Below, in pieces: positions 1 through 10,677 of a DNA stretch of 64,000 nt. The first letter of the stretch is position 1. Each line of letters opens with the position of its first letter. Where the stretch lies: the NCBI GenBank assembly GCA_021234155.1, contig JAJEKV010000014.1:9689563-9753562 (forward strand), written 5' to 3'. The position numbers and the translations under genes are program-made. Below the pieces are notes generated by a model. It was not told the DNA's origin and did not search any database. It saw only the letters and a program-made list of their open reading frames with translations. Origin of the DNA: Isoetes taiwanensis (taxonomy: Eukaryota; Streptophyta; Lycopodiopsida; Isoetales; Isoetaceae).

Positions 1-905
1 TGAGAAACCATCCAAAAATGAGTATACCTCCTTTCCTGCAACTGCCTGCAACACTTCTTCAAGAAAAGGTAGAGGATAGCAGTCTTTTATTGTAGCCTTG
101 TTCAAATCCCTGTAATCAATGCATATCCTTATGGTCTTGTTCTTCTTTTCAACCGGTACAATGCAAGACAACCAGTCAGGATTGATTATCTCCTTTATAA
201 CTCCAGCCTCTTTCATTTTGAAGAGTTCTTCCCTAATAAGATCCAACAAAGAGCTGTTAATTTAATTCTTCTAAGTTTTTGCACAACTGGTTTTGATTTT
301 TCTTTTATCTTGATCTCAACTTCACAAACACTCTTATCAACACCTAACAATTCTTTATAATCCCAAGCAAAAACATCATTCCAAGTATTAAAGAAACTTA
401 AAAATGCTTCCCTTTCCTCTTCTTTGAACAAATCTCCCACATATAAGACTCTATCTTCATTGTTTTTTCTTACCTTGATTTCCTTTACCTCTTTTTTAGA
501 GCTGGCATTGATTACCAAGATTGGATAGAGTTGCTGAAGCTCCTCATCTTCCAGATCTTCCTCCTTGATAGCTCCCTCAGCTAGATGCTCCATTAGCACA
601 TCTCTGCATAGGGAATCTGCCTCAGAGTTAAGCTCTCTAGGTATGTGCTGCATTTCCCAGGTTGTGAACTTTGCTAGTGCCTCCAATGCTTGATCTTTGA
701 GTTTTACCATTTCTTCATGCTTTGCTTGATATTTCCCTTCAATCTGCCTGCATATGAGTTGTGAATCTCCAAAGATAACAAGGTTAGTAACACCCGAATG
801 GTTAGCTTCTTGAAGACCTGCAATTAATGCCTTATATTCTGCCATGTTTGATGTTAGATCCTGATAGATTCTTCCTACTTTGGCTATCAACATGTTGATG
901 CTCAA
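1..905 (-). pseudogene. Ty3/gypsy pol fragment, RNase H upstream of RT
   Basis: Reading leftwards, the frame opens at 905 with an RNase H segment (motifs NMAEYKALIAGL, FGDSQLICRQIEGKY, HIPRELNSEADSL). This resembles the archaeal-type RNase H of plant Tat/Ogre elements, but its N-terminal strand is missing. An acidic linker follows, then the leader usually found just before gypsy RT (NDVFAWDYKELLGVD, VVQKLRRI), then RT itself between about 230 and 1 (NPDWLSCIVPVEKK, ICIDYRDLNKATIKD). RT runs off the left edge. A one-base frameshift near 262 separates linker and RT frames, so the copy is dead. Known Tat elements place this RNase H after RT, so the order seen here is odd. It could be a real lineage trait or a rearrangement. 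Family assignment is firm; lineage is inferred. Confidence 0.85.
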
Positions 906-1350
906 GGGAGTTCAAAAGATGCCTTCAAAAGTCAGAGGCAAAAGGCTGACCAGAGCTAGGTGAAAAAAAGCTGCATGACTGGGTCAATTTTGGGTCAATA
1001 ATTTGTGGATGAGAATCCACGAGGATTTTTTTGGAACTTCTTTCTTTGACACTTTCAACCTGACCTAGAAGACACGTGCATCGTGTAGAAACAACAGGAA
1101 GTATGCAGAAATCTGTGCAAATGCCATTTTTATGGGTTTTTTTGTGACAGTCTGTGACAGAGCTAAAGAAGGTGTTTTGAATCTTAGCTTTACAGGATTT
1201 TTTAGCTTTTGAATGATGAAGATGGCCTATATGACATGAGAACAAGTGCTAGATGACTAAACTCTAGTATGAAATGCTATTTTTCTTGATTTTTTGAGAT
1301 TTCAATGATTGATTTTTGTGAAGCAATGTTAAACAAGCACTACAGTCTGA
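906..1350. other. unassigned spacer
   Basis: AT-rich sequence between the gypsy fragment and the GC-rich array. I see no gene, repeat or element end. A minus-strand open frame at 925-1245 has no recognisable motif. Confidence 0.5.
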
Positions 1351-4071
1351 ATTGCGAATTTATGAATGTCTTGCCACTGCAAAACCGCCCCCCGACTTCT
1401 ACTTGCCACATCGGGAGGAGGACAGGCCCAAACTCCGCTCCGTCAGTTCCTCTTGCTCCGTATTCTCGGCTGCAGCTTCTCGGCCAGGTCCCAAGTGCAA
1501 CAGACCAAGTCTCGGCCCCCAAAACGCAAACCCTTCTAGAACCTAGCAACCCACATGGTTAACGTTTTGGAGGCCCTCTCCTTGTCAGATTCGGCCGGGA
1601 CCTTGCGTCGTGACTTGACGTGGAGTGGGGGTGTTGACGCCAGAGCGCGGACCCTAAAATCCCCCCGTAAGCTGCTTGCCCCGAATTTCCTCTCCTCAAG
1701 GCCCTGGGGACGGACGGGCGACCTCCCCTCTCCGGAATCGCGATTTGGCTCTGCCAATGGACTCAGAACATCGACATTGCCCTGGGGACCAAGTTCCGTG
1801 GCCAGAAGACCACCCGACCTCCAAGAAGCGCCAAAGTAGCTCACTTCCATCACACTCGTAGTCAATTGGCCTAGGATGTGGATGCGGGATACTGTCGTGG
1901 AGGGCGTGAGTGTTTCTTTCTTTTGCAAAACCGACCTTGTAACTTGCTCCCTAGGGTAATTTCGCCATTCCGGACGATTTGGCAGGGTCGATTTGCCATT
2001 CCGGAGCCTCCCCAGTGCCCGAACGACAAAACACTGCGGTTTCTACAAGGCCGACCTCAGGACGCCCCGCGGTTTGACAAGTTCTCCCGGACCGATCTGG
2101 AATCTTTTGGGCCTTCCCGAAGAGGGGCCCCTGAACGGAGGATCCAACGGTCGGATAGGGGAACCGGGCTCCGGGAGGGTGGTCATTAGCGTGCAGCCCC
2201 CCGGGGGAGCGCTGCCAGGAAGGGCTGCCTCGGGAACTTTTTTGGATCCCGCCTCTTGGGGTCCGGACTCTCCCCTCTTGTGAGGGATCCCTGCAAGGTC
2301 CTGGCCTCGTTTGACTTGGGGAAGGGTGCCAGCTCGGTTGCCCTGCAACGGGCTGCCCCGACCGTTCTAATGCTAACCCTTTGACCTAGACCTTCTCCGA
2401 AAATTTCGAAAATTGGGCTGTGTGCTGGAGATGAATTAGGAATCCAGCTGGCAAAAAATCAGAATTTATTTTCGTACAATGCATTAATTGCGAATTTATG
2501 AATGTCTTGCCACTGCAAAAGCGCCCCCCGACTTCTACTTGCCACATCGGGAGGAGGACAGGCCCAAACTCCGCTCCGTCAGTTCCCCTTGCTCCGTATT
2601 CTCGGCTGCAGCTTCTTGGCCAGGTCCCAAGTGCAACAGACCAAGTCTCGGCCCCCAAAACGCAAACCCTTCTAGAACCTGGCAACCCACAGGGTTTACG
2701 TTTCGGAGGCCCTCTCCTTGTCAGATTCGGCCGGGACCTTGCGCCGTGACTTGACGTGGAGTGGGGGTGTTGACGCCAGAGCGGGGACCCTAAAATCCCC
2801 CCGGAAGCTGCTTGCCCCGAATTTCCTCTCCCCAAGGCCCTGGGGACGGACGGGCGACCTCCCCTCTCCGGAATCGCGATTTGGCTCTGCCAATGGACTC
2901 AGAACGTCGACATTGCCCTGGGGACCAAGTTCCGTGGCCAGAAGACCACCCGACCTCCAAGAAGCGCCAAAGTAGCTCACTTCCATCACACTCGTAGTCA
3001 ATTGGCCTAGGATGTGGATGCGGGATATTGTCGTGGAGGGCGTGAGTGTTTCTTTCTTTTGCAAAACCGACCTTCTAACTTGCTCCCTAGGGTAATTTCG
3101 CCATTCCGGATGATTTGGCAGGGTCTATTTGCCATTCTGAAGCCTCCCCGGTGCCCGAACGACAAAAAAAGATCCCGGTTTCTACAAGGTCGACCTCGGG
3201 GCCCCGCGTTTGACAAGTTCTCCCGACCGATCTGGAATCTTTTGGGTCTTCCCTTCAAGGGGGGCCCCCGAACGGAGGATCCAACGGTCGGATAGGGAAC
3301 CGGCCCCGGGAGGGTGGTCATTAGCGTCAGCCCCCGGAGCGCCCGGAAGGGGGGCTGCCTCGGAACTTTTTTGGATCCCGCCTCTTGGGTTCCTGGACTC
3401 TCCCCTCTTGTGAGGGATCCCCGCAAGGTCCTGGCCTCGTTTGACTTGGGAAGGGTGCCACCTCGGTTGCCCACGCAACGGGCCATCCCGACCGCTTCTA
3501 ATGCTAACCCTTTGACCTAGACCTTCTCCTCAAAATTTCAAAATTGGGCTGTGTCTTTGGAGATGAATTAGGAATCCAAAATGGCAAAAAATCAGAATTT
3601 ATTTTCGTACAATGCATTAATTGCGAATTTATGAATGTCTTGCCACTGCAAAAGTCCCCCTGACTTCTACTTGCCACATCGGGAGGAGGACAGGCCCAAA
3701 CTCCGCTCCGTCAGTTCCCCTTGCTCCTTATTCTCGGCTACAACTTCTCGGCCAGGTCCCAAGTGCAACAGACCAAGTCTCGGCCCCCAAAACGCAAACC
3801 CTGGCAACCCACAGGGTTTACGTTTCAGAGGCCCTCTCCTTATCAGATTCGGCCGGGACCTTGCGTCGTGTCTTGACGTGGAGTGAGAGTGTTGACGCCA
3901 GAGAGGAGACCCTAAAATCCCCCCGGAAGCTGCTTGCCCCGAATTTCCTCTCCCCAAGGCCCTGGGGACGGACGGACAATCTCGCCTCCCCGGAACCGCG
4001 ATTCGTCTCTGCCAATGGACTCAGGACGTCGACATTGCCTTGGGGACCAATTTCCGTGGCCAGAAGACCAC
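1351..4071. repeat. GC-rich tandem array, 1.13 kb unit, 2.4 copies
   Basis: Three head-to-tail copies each start with ATTGCGAATTTATGAATGTC: 1351-2486 (1136 bp), 2487-3619 (1133 bp) and 3620-4071 (452 bp, cut off after AGAAGACCAC). Copies 1 and 2 are near identical in their first 750 bp. They differ by small indels in C/G runs in the last 250 bp (for example 2190-2230 against 3320-3355). The unit is strikingly GC-rich against AT-rich flanks. Open frames occur on both strands simply because stops are rare, and they lack motifs. No primer site or TG...CA ends are visible, so I do not call it an LTR. It could be a satellite, a tandem LTR relic or a spacer-type repeat. Confidence 0.9.
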
Positions 4072-4103
4072 TCATGTTCACCCAATTAAGAAATGAGTTT
4101 TTG

Positions 4104-4160
4104 ACGTCGCTGTATACGTCGCATGCGACGTCAGTACGTCGCATGCGACGTATTTTGTTA
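4104..4160. repeat. left subterminal repeats of the CACTA element
   Basis: Two copies of the perfect 16-bp palindrome ACGTCGCATGCGACGT at 4116-4131 and 4136-4151, flanked by further GACGTCGC and GCGACGTC half sites. In En/Spm elements such clustered subterminal motifs bind the element's own regulatory protein (TnpA). That role is inferred here. Confidence 0.75.
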
Positions 4161-4195
4161 TAGCGACGTCATTTAAATTATTTTTATTTTTGTTG

Positions 4196-4740
4196 TGACA
4201 TGTTTGATACTGGGGCATGTTTGAGCCTAGAGGCAATGCTTGAGCCTAAGAGGCTTGTTTGAACCTAGGTGGCATGTTCGACCCTAAGGGAAATGCAACG
4301 CCTACACGTTCAACGTCTGTAGGCTTCTCATGCTTCACTCTATGTATTTGGAGTTGTTCACCTTGCAAAATACCATTATTATTATCTGTTTGAAAGGTAG
4401 AGCAGTGATCCACAACAGAAAGCTAGTGGATAGCATCAAATTAAGCAACGATCAGGTTAACTTGGTGGTGGCACTGGTTTAAGGTTAGAGAAAATCGGAA
4501 GTAACTAAGATACCATTGAAGACTCTTTGGACGAGTTGAAATCCAAATCCTTACCAAAGATTTGAGTGCTTGTGCAAACTGTTTGCTGGCCTGGCAACAT
4601 GTCATTGTGACGTCATGTGTTGTATTTTTTTCTCTACTTTATGTGGCATATATTTGATCTTCTATTGGAGCCTAGGTGGCATGTTCTAGTCTAGAGGCAA
4701 TGCTTGAGCCTATGTGGCTTCTTTGAGCCCATGTTCCACC
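4196..4740. repeat. degenerate short repeats (GAGCCTAGRGGCAATG type)
   Basis: Two clusters, 4196-4310 and 4635-4740, contain repeated variants of ATGTTTGAGCCTAGAGGCAATGCTTGAGCC. About 330 bp of unrecognised sequence lies between them. This lies between the left subterminal repeats and the DUF4216 remnant and has no coding sign. Confidence 0.6.
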
Positions 4741-4959
4741 CATTCTTTATTCCTCCGATATAATGTATACCAAAAGGGGAAGGGGGGAAAAAAAAGAATT
4801 GAATTGAATGGGTTTTTATTGCACACGAAGACCAATAGACATAGCCTATCAGAAGGATTGCACTGAGGATGTGCATAATATTTGACATATAGAATTTAAT
4901 GATCGTCTTCTCTAGGTGCGAACTAGGAGTCGTCATTGTTAGCATTGCCAACATTTGTA

Positions 4960-5482
4960 TTAAAATGCCCGAAGTACATCGTATTTTTCGTGGAATTGCT
5001 CGGTGTAAGATGCCGCATGAGAGCTGGTGGTCCAACCTCTTGATGCTCGTTTTTCCGTGAGTTTGAATGCCTTGATCTCGCCAGGGCTCTTCGACGTTAT
5101 TGACTCCTCTAGCACAACACCTTGGAATATTGGGCGCCCCTCGATGTAGTTTGTATGATAAACCACCATGTTGGGTCTTGTCGACGGTAAAGAAAAAAAA
5201 AATCTGTCAAAGAAGTTTACGTGAGATTGATATTGATGGTCTAAATTTTGAAGTGGATATGTGTATGTGTGTGTACTGTTCACGGTTATCCGGAAGGACA
5301 AGCGCCTCACTACCGGGGGTACATCTTGCTAGAGTTGACAAAAAAAAGCCACTTGTTCTATCATACTTTCTTTGTAGGCCCCGCCCCCTTAATTGAAGGT
5401 CAAACCAATCGACATCGAATATGAAGGTCTTAAAATTGCCACCAACATCCACCTCCATTATAGTCTTTAACCTCCCGCCCAA
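4960..5482 (-). pseudogene. DUF4216 domain remnant of the CACTA protein
   Basis: On the minus strand, 5482-5207 encodes GGNFKTFIFDVDWFDLQ, RGRGLQ and SEALVLPDNREQ. This matches the usual DUF4216 pattern of a short strand, an invariant DW, an RGRG turn and an 'LASQAEQVFY'-like segment. DUF4216 is the C-terminal domain accompanying plant tnp2 transposases. A second frame (5310-4960) continues the same region but shows no clear motif, and the frames overlap, so at least one frameshift is present. The function of DUF4216 is unknown. It identifies the element as a plant CACTA and supports the gene order tnp2-DUF4218-DUF4216. Confidence 0.65.
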
Positions 5483-5805
5483 TCACGGGTGGCTTCCCGG
5501 ACGATTACGATCGGCAACACTTGATTGAAACTCCATCGTGAATGATGCCATGACTCCGCTATCCACAAGTCTTCCGTATGTCAAGAGAACTCACACGATA
5601 GTGGGTCCCATGCCACCATATCGAGGAGTAAGATATATACCGTCAAAAAGCACCATTAATGTCAATAGATACAATAACATCAAAAGTAAATACTGATTTC
5701 GACATCAACATAATTTGTTGCAACTACCTTTTTCATGACACCTTGTGCGTATGCCCATTCCGTAGCTGTAATATACTCCCCTTGTAATATGCATCGGTCA
5801 AAGCC

Positions 5806-6371
5806 TCAGTAGTACCCATTCTCTTTCCATCTTGTCCCAAGAGGGTTCATATCCATCGAGGTACGGGCTCGTCTATTATGTCGTCTCCATTCATGCCTCT
5901 TCTCTTCCATTTCTTCCTTTACGTTCTCATAACGAGCAATCCATTTTGCCATTGGTGCCGAATTGTAAAGAAGAAATTGATTAACCTTAATGATCATATC
6001 AGGCGGAAATGACTTCTACATACCATTGCCTTCTGCCATTACCCCCACAATCTTCTCGTCCCCTTCATCACTCCATAAGCGAGGTGCATCTGGATGTACG
6101 GCGGAAATATATTCTCACATATAGAAAAAGTGACTCTTTCGCAAGCCATCCCTCTGCCATACTACCTTCAGGACGTGCTCTTTGACGCACCATATCCTTC
6201 AATACCTTCATAAACCTTTCCAAGAAAAACATCCATCCATCTCGCATGTACAGTTCCCGCGAGCTCCACTTCCTCAATAAGATGTACCAAAAGATGGGTT
6301 TGACTGTCAAGAAAGCTCGTAGGAAACTCCTTCTCCAACAAGCAACATGCCTCTGCCATTTTCACTTTCAT
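5806..6371 (-). pseudogene. DUF4218 domain remnant of the CACTA protein
   Basis: Minus-strand frames 6371-6168 and 6310-6068 together give the DUF4218 signature: CCLLEKEFPTSFLDSQTHL, then LVHLIEEVELAGTVHARWM, then FLERFMKVLKDMVRQRARPE with GSMAEGWL. The change of frame inside ARWMD...FLERF shows a one-base frameshift near 6230. A further segment at 5997-5806 (FLLYNSAPMAKWIARYE) fits the sequence usually found just downstream. DUF4218 normally follows tnp2 in plant CACTA elements and its biochemical role is unknown. The run of 26 A at 6428-6453 lies in the gap before tnp2. Confidence 0.75.
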
Positions 6372-6664
6372 CTCTTCAATTTAGTCTTTTCGGTATAGTT
6401 TTTTACACATCCACCTATGAGGTCCCAAAAAAAAAAAAAAAAAAAAAAAAAAACTTAGCCACAAATAAAATAGACGGGGGACCACTAAATCAACATGGGT
6501 AACAACCTTATGACCTTTGATAGGGCACTTATTGCCTCCAATGGTCCCTTGTCTAAAACTCCCCTAAAGGTCAGGGGCATGAAGAACTGCATGATCCAAA
6601 CACCAAATATAAGTATGGGTTACATTTAATAGTAGTGCATATATGTGGACTTCAATTGCTTACA

Positions 6665-8801
6665 TGCAAGAACTTATGCCAGTCATGGGACTTTAAACCC
6701 GGTCCAACTCCCAAGACTTGTGAATGCGGTTCGCAATGATTGCATATAACCAGTTGGTGTTCTAAGGGCCCTTAAATCATCATAAATAGCTCGATGGTCA
6801 GCCCTAGCAATAACCCATTTTGCCGGAGGAAGTGGTTGCCCTTCACCTCGGATCCATGCCTCTTTCTTTGTATTACTTACCTTAAGGTCCATCCTGGCAT
6901 TTGTTGTGTCTTTTTGACCAAATACATGCTTCCATAAAGAGTTTCCCACGTTCTTGAAGATATGCATCGGGTCTAAAAGGTGTTGAATCAATAGGTCGGT
7001 CCAATATGGTAGTCTATAAAAAACAGACTTCCTTTTCATATTGGCAGTAAAGACTTCCTCCTCCGCGGCTTCCTCGCCACCACTGTATAATTCCTCATCC
7101 TCCTTTGTCTGGGTCGGCTCGACCTCCTCCTCCACTGAGGTGCCCCCTCAAGGATTTCCCCCCTTGGATTTTCCCCCTCTTCCTTCTTATCCCAACGCTC
7201 ACCCCATTCTCGTATGGTAATTCTGCTTGGTGGTTCTGTATAAACTACAGTGCCATCGAATTGTGCACGCTGCTTTCTGAAGGGGTGCGTGAGCGGCAAA
7301 TACTTCCTAAAACCCTCGTATACTACTTTCTTCAGATGCTTAGAGTGACGGTGCTGCAACTTTTCCCCACATATCATGCAAGGGAAGTGCCCCGGATGTA
7401 ATAAACCCGAACACACTTTCGGCAAGCCCGGAAAGTCATGCATAGTCCACAATAGTATACCTCTAAGATTAAAAACGTCATTTTTATGTGCATCGTGACC
7501 AATAATACGTGTTTCACAAAGGCGTGAACTCATCCACAATTATTCTTAGGTACACATCTAAATTACTTGGTTTTTCTTCCCGTGTATCAATAAAGTCATC
7601 ATAATGTGCCCACTCTTCATCAACAACCATGGGGGTATGTTGTAGTTCACTATCATCACCGGCCATGTAGACCATGCGGTCGATTGTGTACCATATGGGT
7701 TTTACGCCATCGGTGGCCAGACCCAAACGCGACGTTACGTGGTTCTTTTCCAAAGTCGCCATGTCGCATCGACATGCTTCCAAAAGCTGCGACCGCCGCC
7801 GGGACTGCATCACATCATCACTAGATGCATGTGTAGCCGTGAAGTCCATTAGGCTAGCCAATGTCTTGCAACGGAACATCAACTTTAACCTATAGAATAA
7901 ATTATAGGCAACATATAAGTACCGAAAAATAAGTGAATTTACAACTATTTGTAAGAAGTGGTGATGCATATACCTTGGGATTATTGGAAAGTGTCGAATA
8001 ACCTTCTGAGGTACCGTTTTTCCCTTTAGGTCATTCCCCAGTATCTTGGTTCATTACATACGAGACAATGAGTGGACTTCTCATGCTCGGGCGGGGGATA
8101 GAAGATCATACAATCATTTGGACATGCATGTATGACTTTATAACCAAGGCCGGTCGCTTGAATCATTTTCTTAACTTGAGATCTGTCGGTAGGCATATTG
8201 TTCTTCTCTGGAAGGATCTTCTCGTGCAATAACCTGCGCATCTAAGAGTGGTAAGATAAAAGATGGAGATGGTGGTAAGATAGAAAGACTTGATAAGTAT
8301 GTCACCTCAATAGAGCAGAGACACTTGCATTGCTCCACTTGAACTTGGTTTGGAGATTGAGAATTAGCAGGCACGCCGACAAACGAGAGGTTCGAGACAC
8401 AAAGAAATAACCTGCGTTTACGCCGATAACAATAGGGTCATCGTCGATTTACCAATCCTCGAAGGGTATCCCACATCTTCTACCATATCCTCTCCACCAC
8501 CATCCTCGACATCATCTAAATCAATATCAGGTAATTCTTGAAGAGCGTGCAACATATCGAGCATCGGCTCGTCACGAAAGACTTCGTTCTCGGGTTCATC
8601 AATAGTTTCATCCTCTTCATATTGATCGTATGCAATATCTTCATATTGGTGCGCTCTGGCATGAAATTCACGACGATAGGTTTCCCTTTGCCTGTAACTT
8701 AGAACTAATGGATCGGGATGGAGACCGCTCTGAATGAGTTCATTAAACAGGAGTAACGTATTAACCGTCATGTCAAATAATGTAATAAGTATAAAATACA
8801 T
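6665..8801 (-). pseudogene. tnp2 (TNPD-type) CACTA transposase, frameshifted
   Basis: Successive minus-strand blocks match Transposase_21/tnp2. The first is an N-terminal acidic segment (8801-8418; LIQSGLHPDPLVLSYRQRET). Next comes LGYKVIHACPNDCMIFY with a C..C pair, CLVCNEPRYW (8241-8026). Then RLGLATDGVKPI (7969-7514), FNLRGILLWTMHDFPGLP with CMICGEK (7539-7036), and LPYWTDLLIQHLLDPMHIFK (7135-6683). The block ends with KSHDWH just before a GTAAGC donor at about 6665, reached only after a frame change near 6700. Some joins are probably introns (8010-8030, 8242-8417); others are frameshifts. The transposase would cut the element at its CAC... ends. The lesions make this copy unlikely to be active. 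Confidence 0.85.
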
Positions 8802-8887
8802 ACAACCATTTGCATAGACTCACGAATGACAAAAAACATATTTAAAAAAAAAAATCCTCTTTATTCCTTTTTTTTAGTACAACAATA

Positions 8888-10555
8888 CTATTGTTCCATC
8901 TCAAATGGAAGAGGTCTATCATAGCGATAGTTGATGAATAACTCATCTCCAATGTTTATGCTTTTAATAGCACACACCATGATATATCTGCCTTTTACAT
9001 ATCTTGTAAAAAAATCTTCCTCCCCTCCTTGACACTCTAAAAATTCACAATTGCATCGCTCACGGTTGTCAATAGAACTGTTGATGAACCCTGCAATATT
9101 GCCATGAACCCCTGGCCGACCATCAATAAACTTCAACTCCTCATCACATGCCCCCACAGCTATCGACGCAGCATTGGAATTCATTCCATAAATCCTCATA
9201 CGCCAAGCATATTTAGTCAAAGTTTGCCAAGTTTTCCAATCGTACTCGGGACCTGCATATGGCATTCATGGAATGTGGGTTTCTCGCTCCACTTCTATAT
9301 GCGTGTCGGAGATAAGGCCGAATCCAGCTTCTGGACAAATGCGGCTCCGCATAATGATGTATCTTCTTCCCCAATAAGCAAATTCTTGATCCATAGGGAT
9401 AGGTAAGTCTACTGGCCACAAGCCAAATGTCTTGTGGTGCCTAACAAAGAGTCGGACTAATCTTTGCAATTCTTCAGGAATTTCACGCTCGGGCAGTGAG
9501 GCCAAGCGTTCTTGTGAAATGTGCGACACATGCAATGTTCTCATGATTGTAGCCCTTCGTGTTCTTTCACGCAGGGGAACACTCAGCGTTGAGCGGCACC
9601 CATCCACATTATTGATGAATCGGGTTACTGCTTCGGTTTCATATGCCTCTATGGACAACATTAAACCAAAATCCACATCTAGTTTGGAGGAGACATCAGC
9701 ATCATCTACCTACATATTTAGATATCATAAACATCTTGAATATATACTTGAACTGGGAGAGATACTCTTAAAAAAAAAAAACAAACAATAATTGTATACC
9801 AACCTGATATCCATGACGAGCACCAGATCTGGTGGGTTGTTCAAATGTACCAAATCTTATCAAATGGTCTTCAACAACCGTTCTAAGTCGTCTCTTCAGC
9901 CCCATACATCTTTTACAATCGCAAACTATTTTGTCCCTCTGCCAATTACAAAAGGTAAGTACTATATACTGAACAATAGTTTGAACGGCTGTGATAGATA
10001 CAATATGGTAGTATAAACCCTAAATCCTAAACCCTAAACCCTAAACCCTAAACCCTAAACCCTAAATGGACAGAATTGGGCCCGGACACGTAGTCCTCTC
10101 CACTCAAGGTGAAGCCGACCATGCCCTTTCCCGAGTACGACCCTTATATAAGTTTCAATTGCAATAAAGATCTTTTGGAGCCAGCTAGCCCCGATACATA
10201 GAGTCCCCTCCACTCAAGGTGAAGTCGACATATGACCTTGACTACGCGACACCTCAATTTTGTAATCTACATTGTACTAAGTAAGGTATGAAGGTGAGTT
10301 TGGGCCTGGCACACCTGGTCCTCTCCACTCAAGGTGGAGGCGACCGTGTCCTTGACCAAAAACACCTGCGTTTTTTTTTTTACTACTCGCAGTACATGTC
10401 CTCTCCTAGTTTATATATGTCTAGGCTACTAAATACAAGAATCAGTCACTTACATGTGACGGTTCAAGATATCCAAATTCCCCGGTGGTAAGACAAAGAT
10501 CAATCGCCTCCGCCATCTCCAAAGGCCGATCATGCCGATGACCATGGCAATCCAT
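8888..10555 (-). CDS. SET-domain protein encoded inside the CACTA element (one internal stop)
   Basis: My three-exon model, all phase 0, is as follows. Exon 1 is 10555-10454 (MDCHGHRHDRPLEMAEAIDL..., donor CACAT|GTAAGT). Exon 2 is 9938-9804 (KIVCDCKRCMGLKRRLRTVV, EDHLIRFGTF). Exon 3 is 9709-8888. Exons 1-2 resemble the transposase-associated Cys/His segment at the N-terminus of plant CACTA proteins (CxCxxC ... HLIR.G). Exon 3 carries a SET lysine-methyltransferase domain: SRICPEAGFGLIS (SET-N), DWKTWQTLTKYAWRMRIYG (SET-I), GNIAGFINSS...CNCEF in the place of RFINHSCxPN, and GDELFINYRY in the place of GEELTYDY. A TGA at 9266-9268 lies inside the SET core with the same frame continuing on both sides, so this copy is probably recently broken. 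The predicted length is about 352 residues if the TGA is ignored. An alternative is that exons 1-2 belong to tnp2 and the SET exon sits in its intron. Confidence 0.65.
9939..10453. repeat. intron repeats: telomere-like run and three 113-bp-spaced motifs
   Basis: This interval is the proposed first intron of the SET gene. From 10013 to 10067 it holds about seven units of AACCCTA/AAACCCT, the plant telomere sequence (TTTAGGG on the minus strand), one unit being AATCCTA. Beside it are three copies of a 27-bp motif, TCCTCTCCACTCAAGGTGAA plus GCCGACC with small changes, at 10093, 10204 and 10319, spaced 111 and 115 bp. The surrounding sequence of each copy is only weakly similar. The telomere-like run is probably an interstitial repeat, not a chromosome end, because element sequence continues on both sides. 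Confidence 0.8.
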
Positions 10556-10677
10556 ATAGGGCAGCAACAAGTATAAGATATGGTTAAAAAGAAGAACACC
10601 AAAGGCGCTAGGCTGGAAGAGGAGCGAAAGAAAATAACAATGAAGGCCGAGAAAGAGTTGCTTATATAGAAATCTTA

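Noticed and set aside
1351-3619. The 1.13 kb units as tandem LTRs
   Set aside because: No TG...CA ends, primer site or polypurine tract at unit borders.
1305-4163. Many overlapping open frames on both strands (up to 180 residues)
   Set aside because: They repeat with the 1.13 kb unit, are open because the sequence is GC-rich, disagree in frame between copies after small indels, and show no domain or plausible composition.
9792-10016. Plus-strand open frame of 74 residues
   Set aside because: It lies antisense to exon 2 of the SET gene model, which has matching splice sites and Cys/His motifs.
10013-10067. A true telomere or chromosome end
   Set aside because: Only about seven units, with transposon sequence continuing on both sides.
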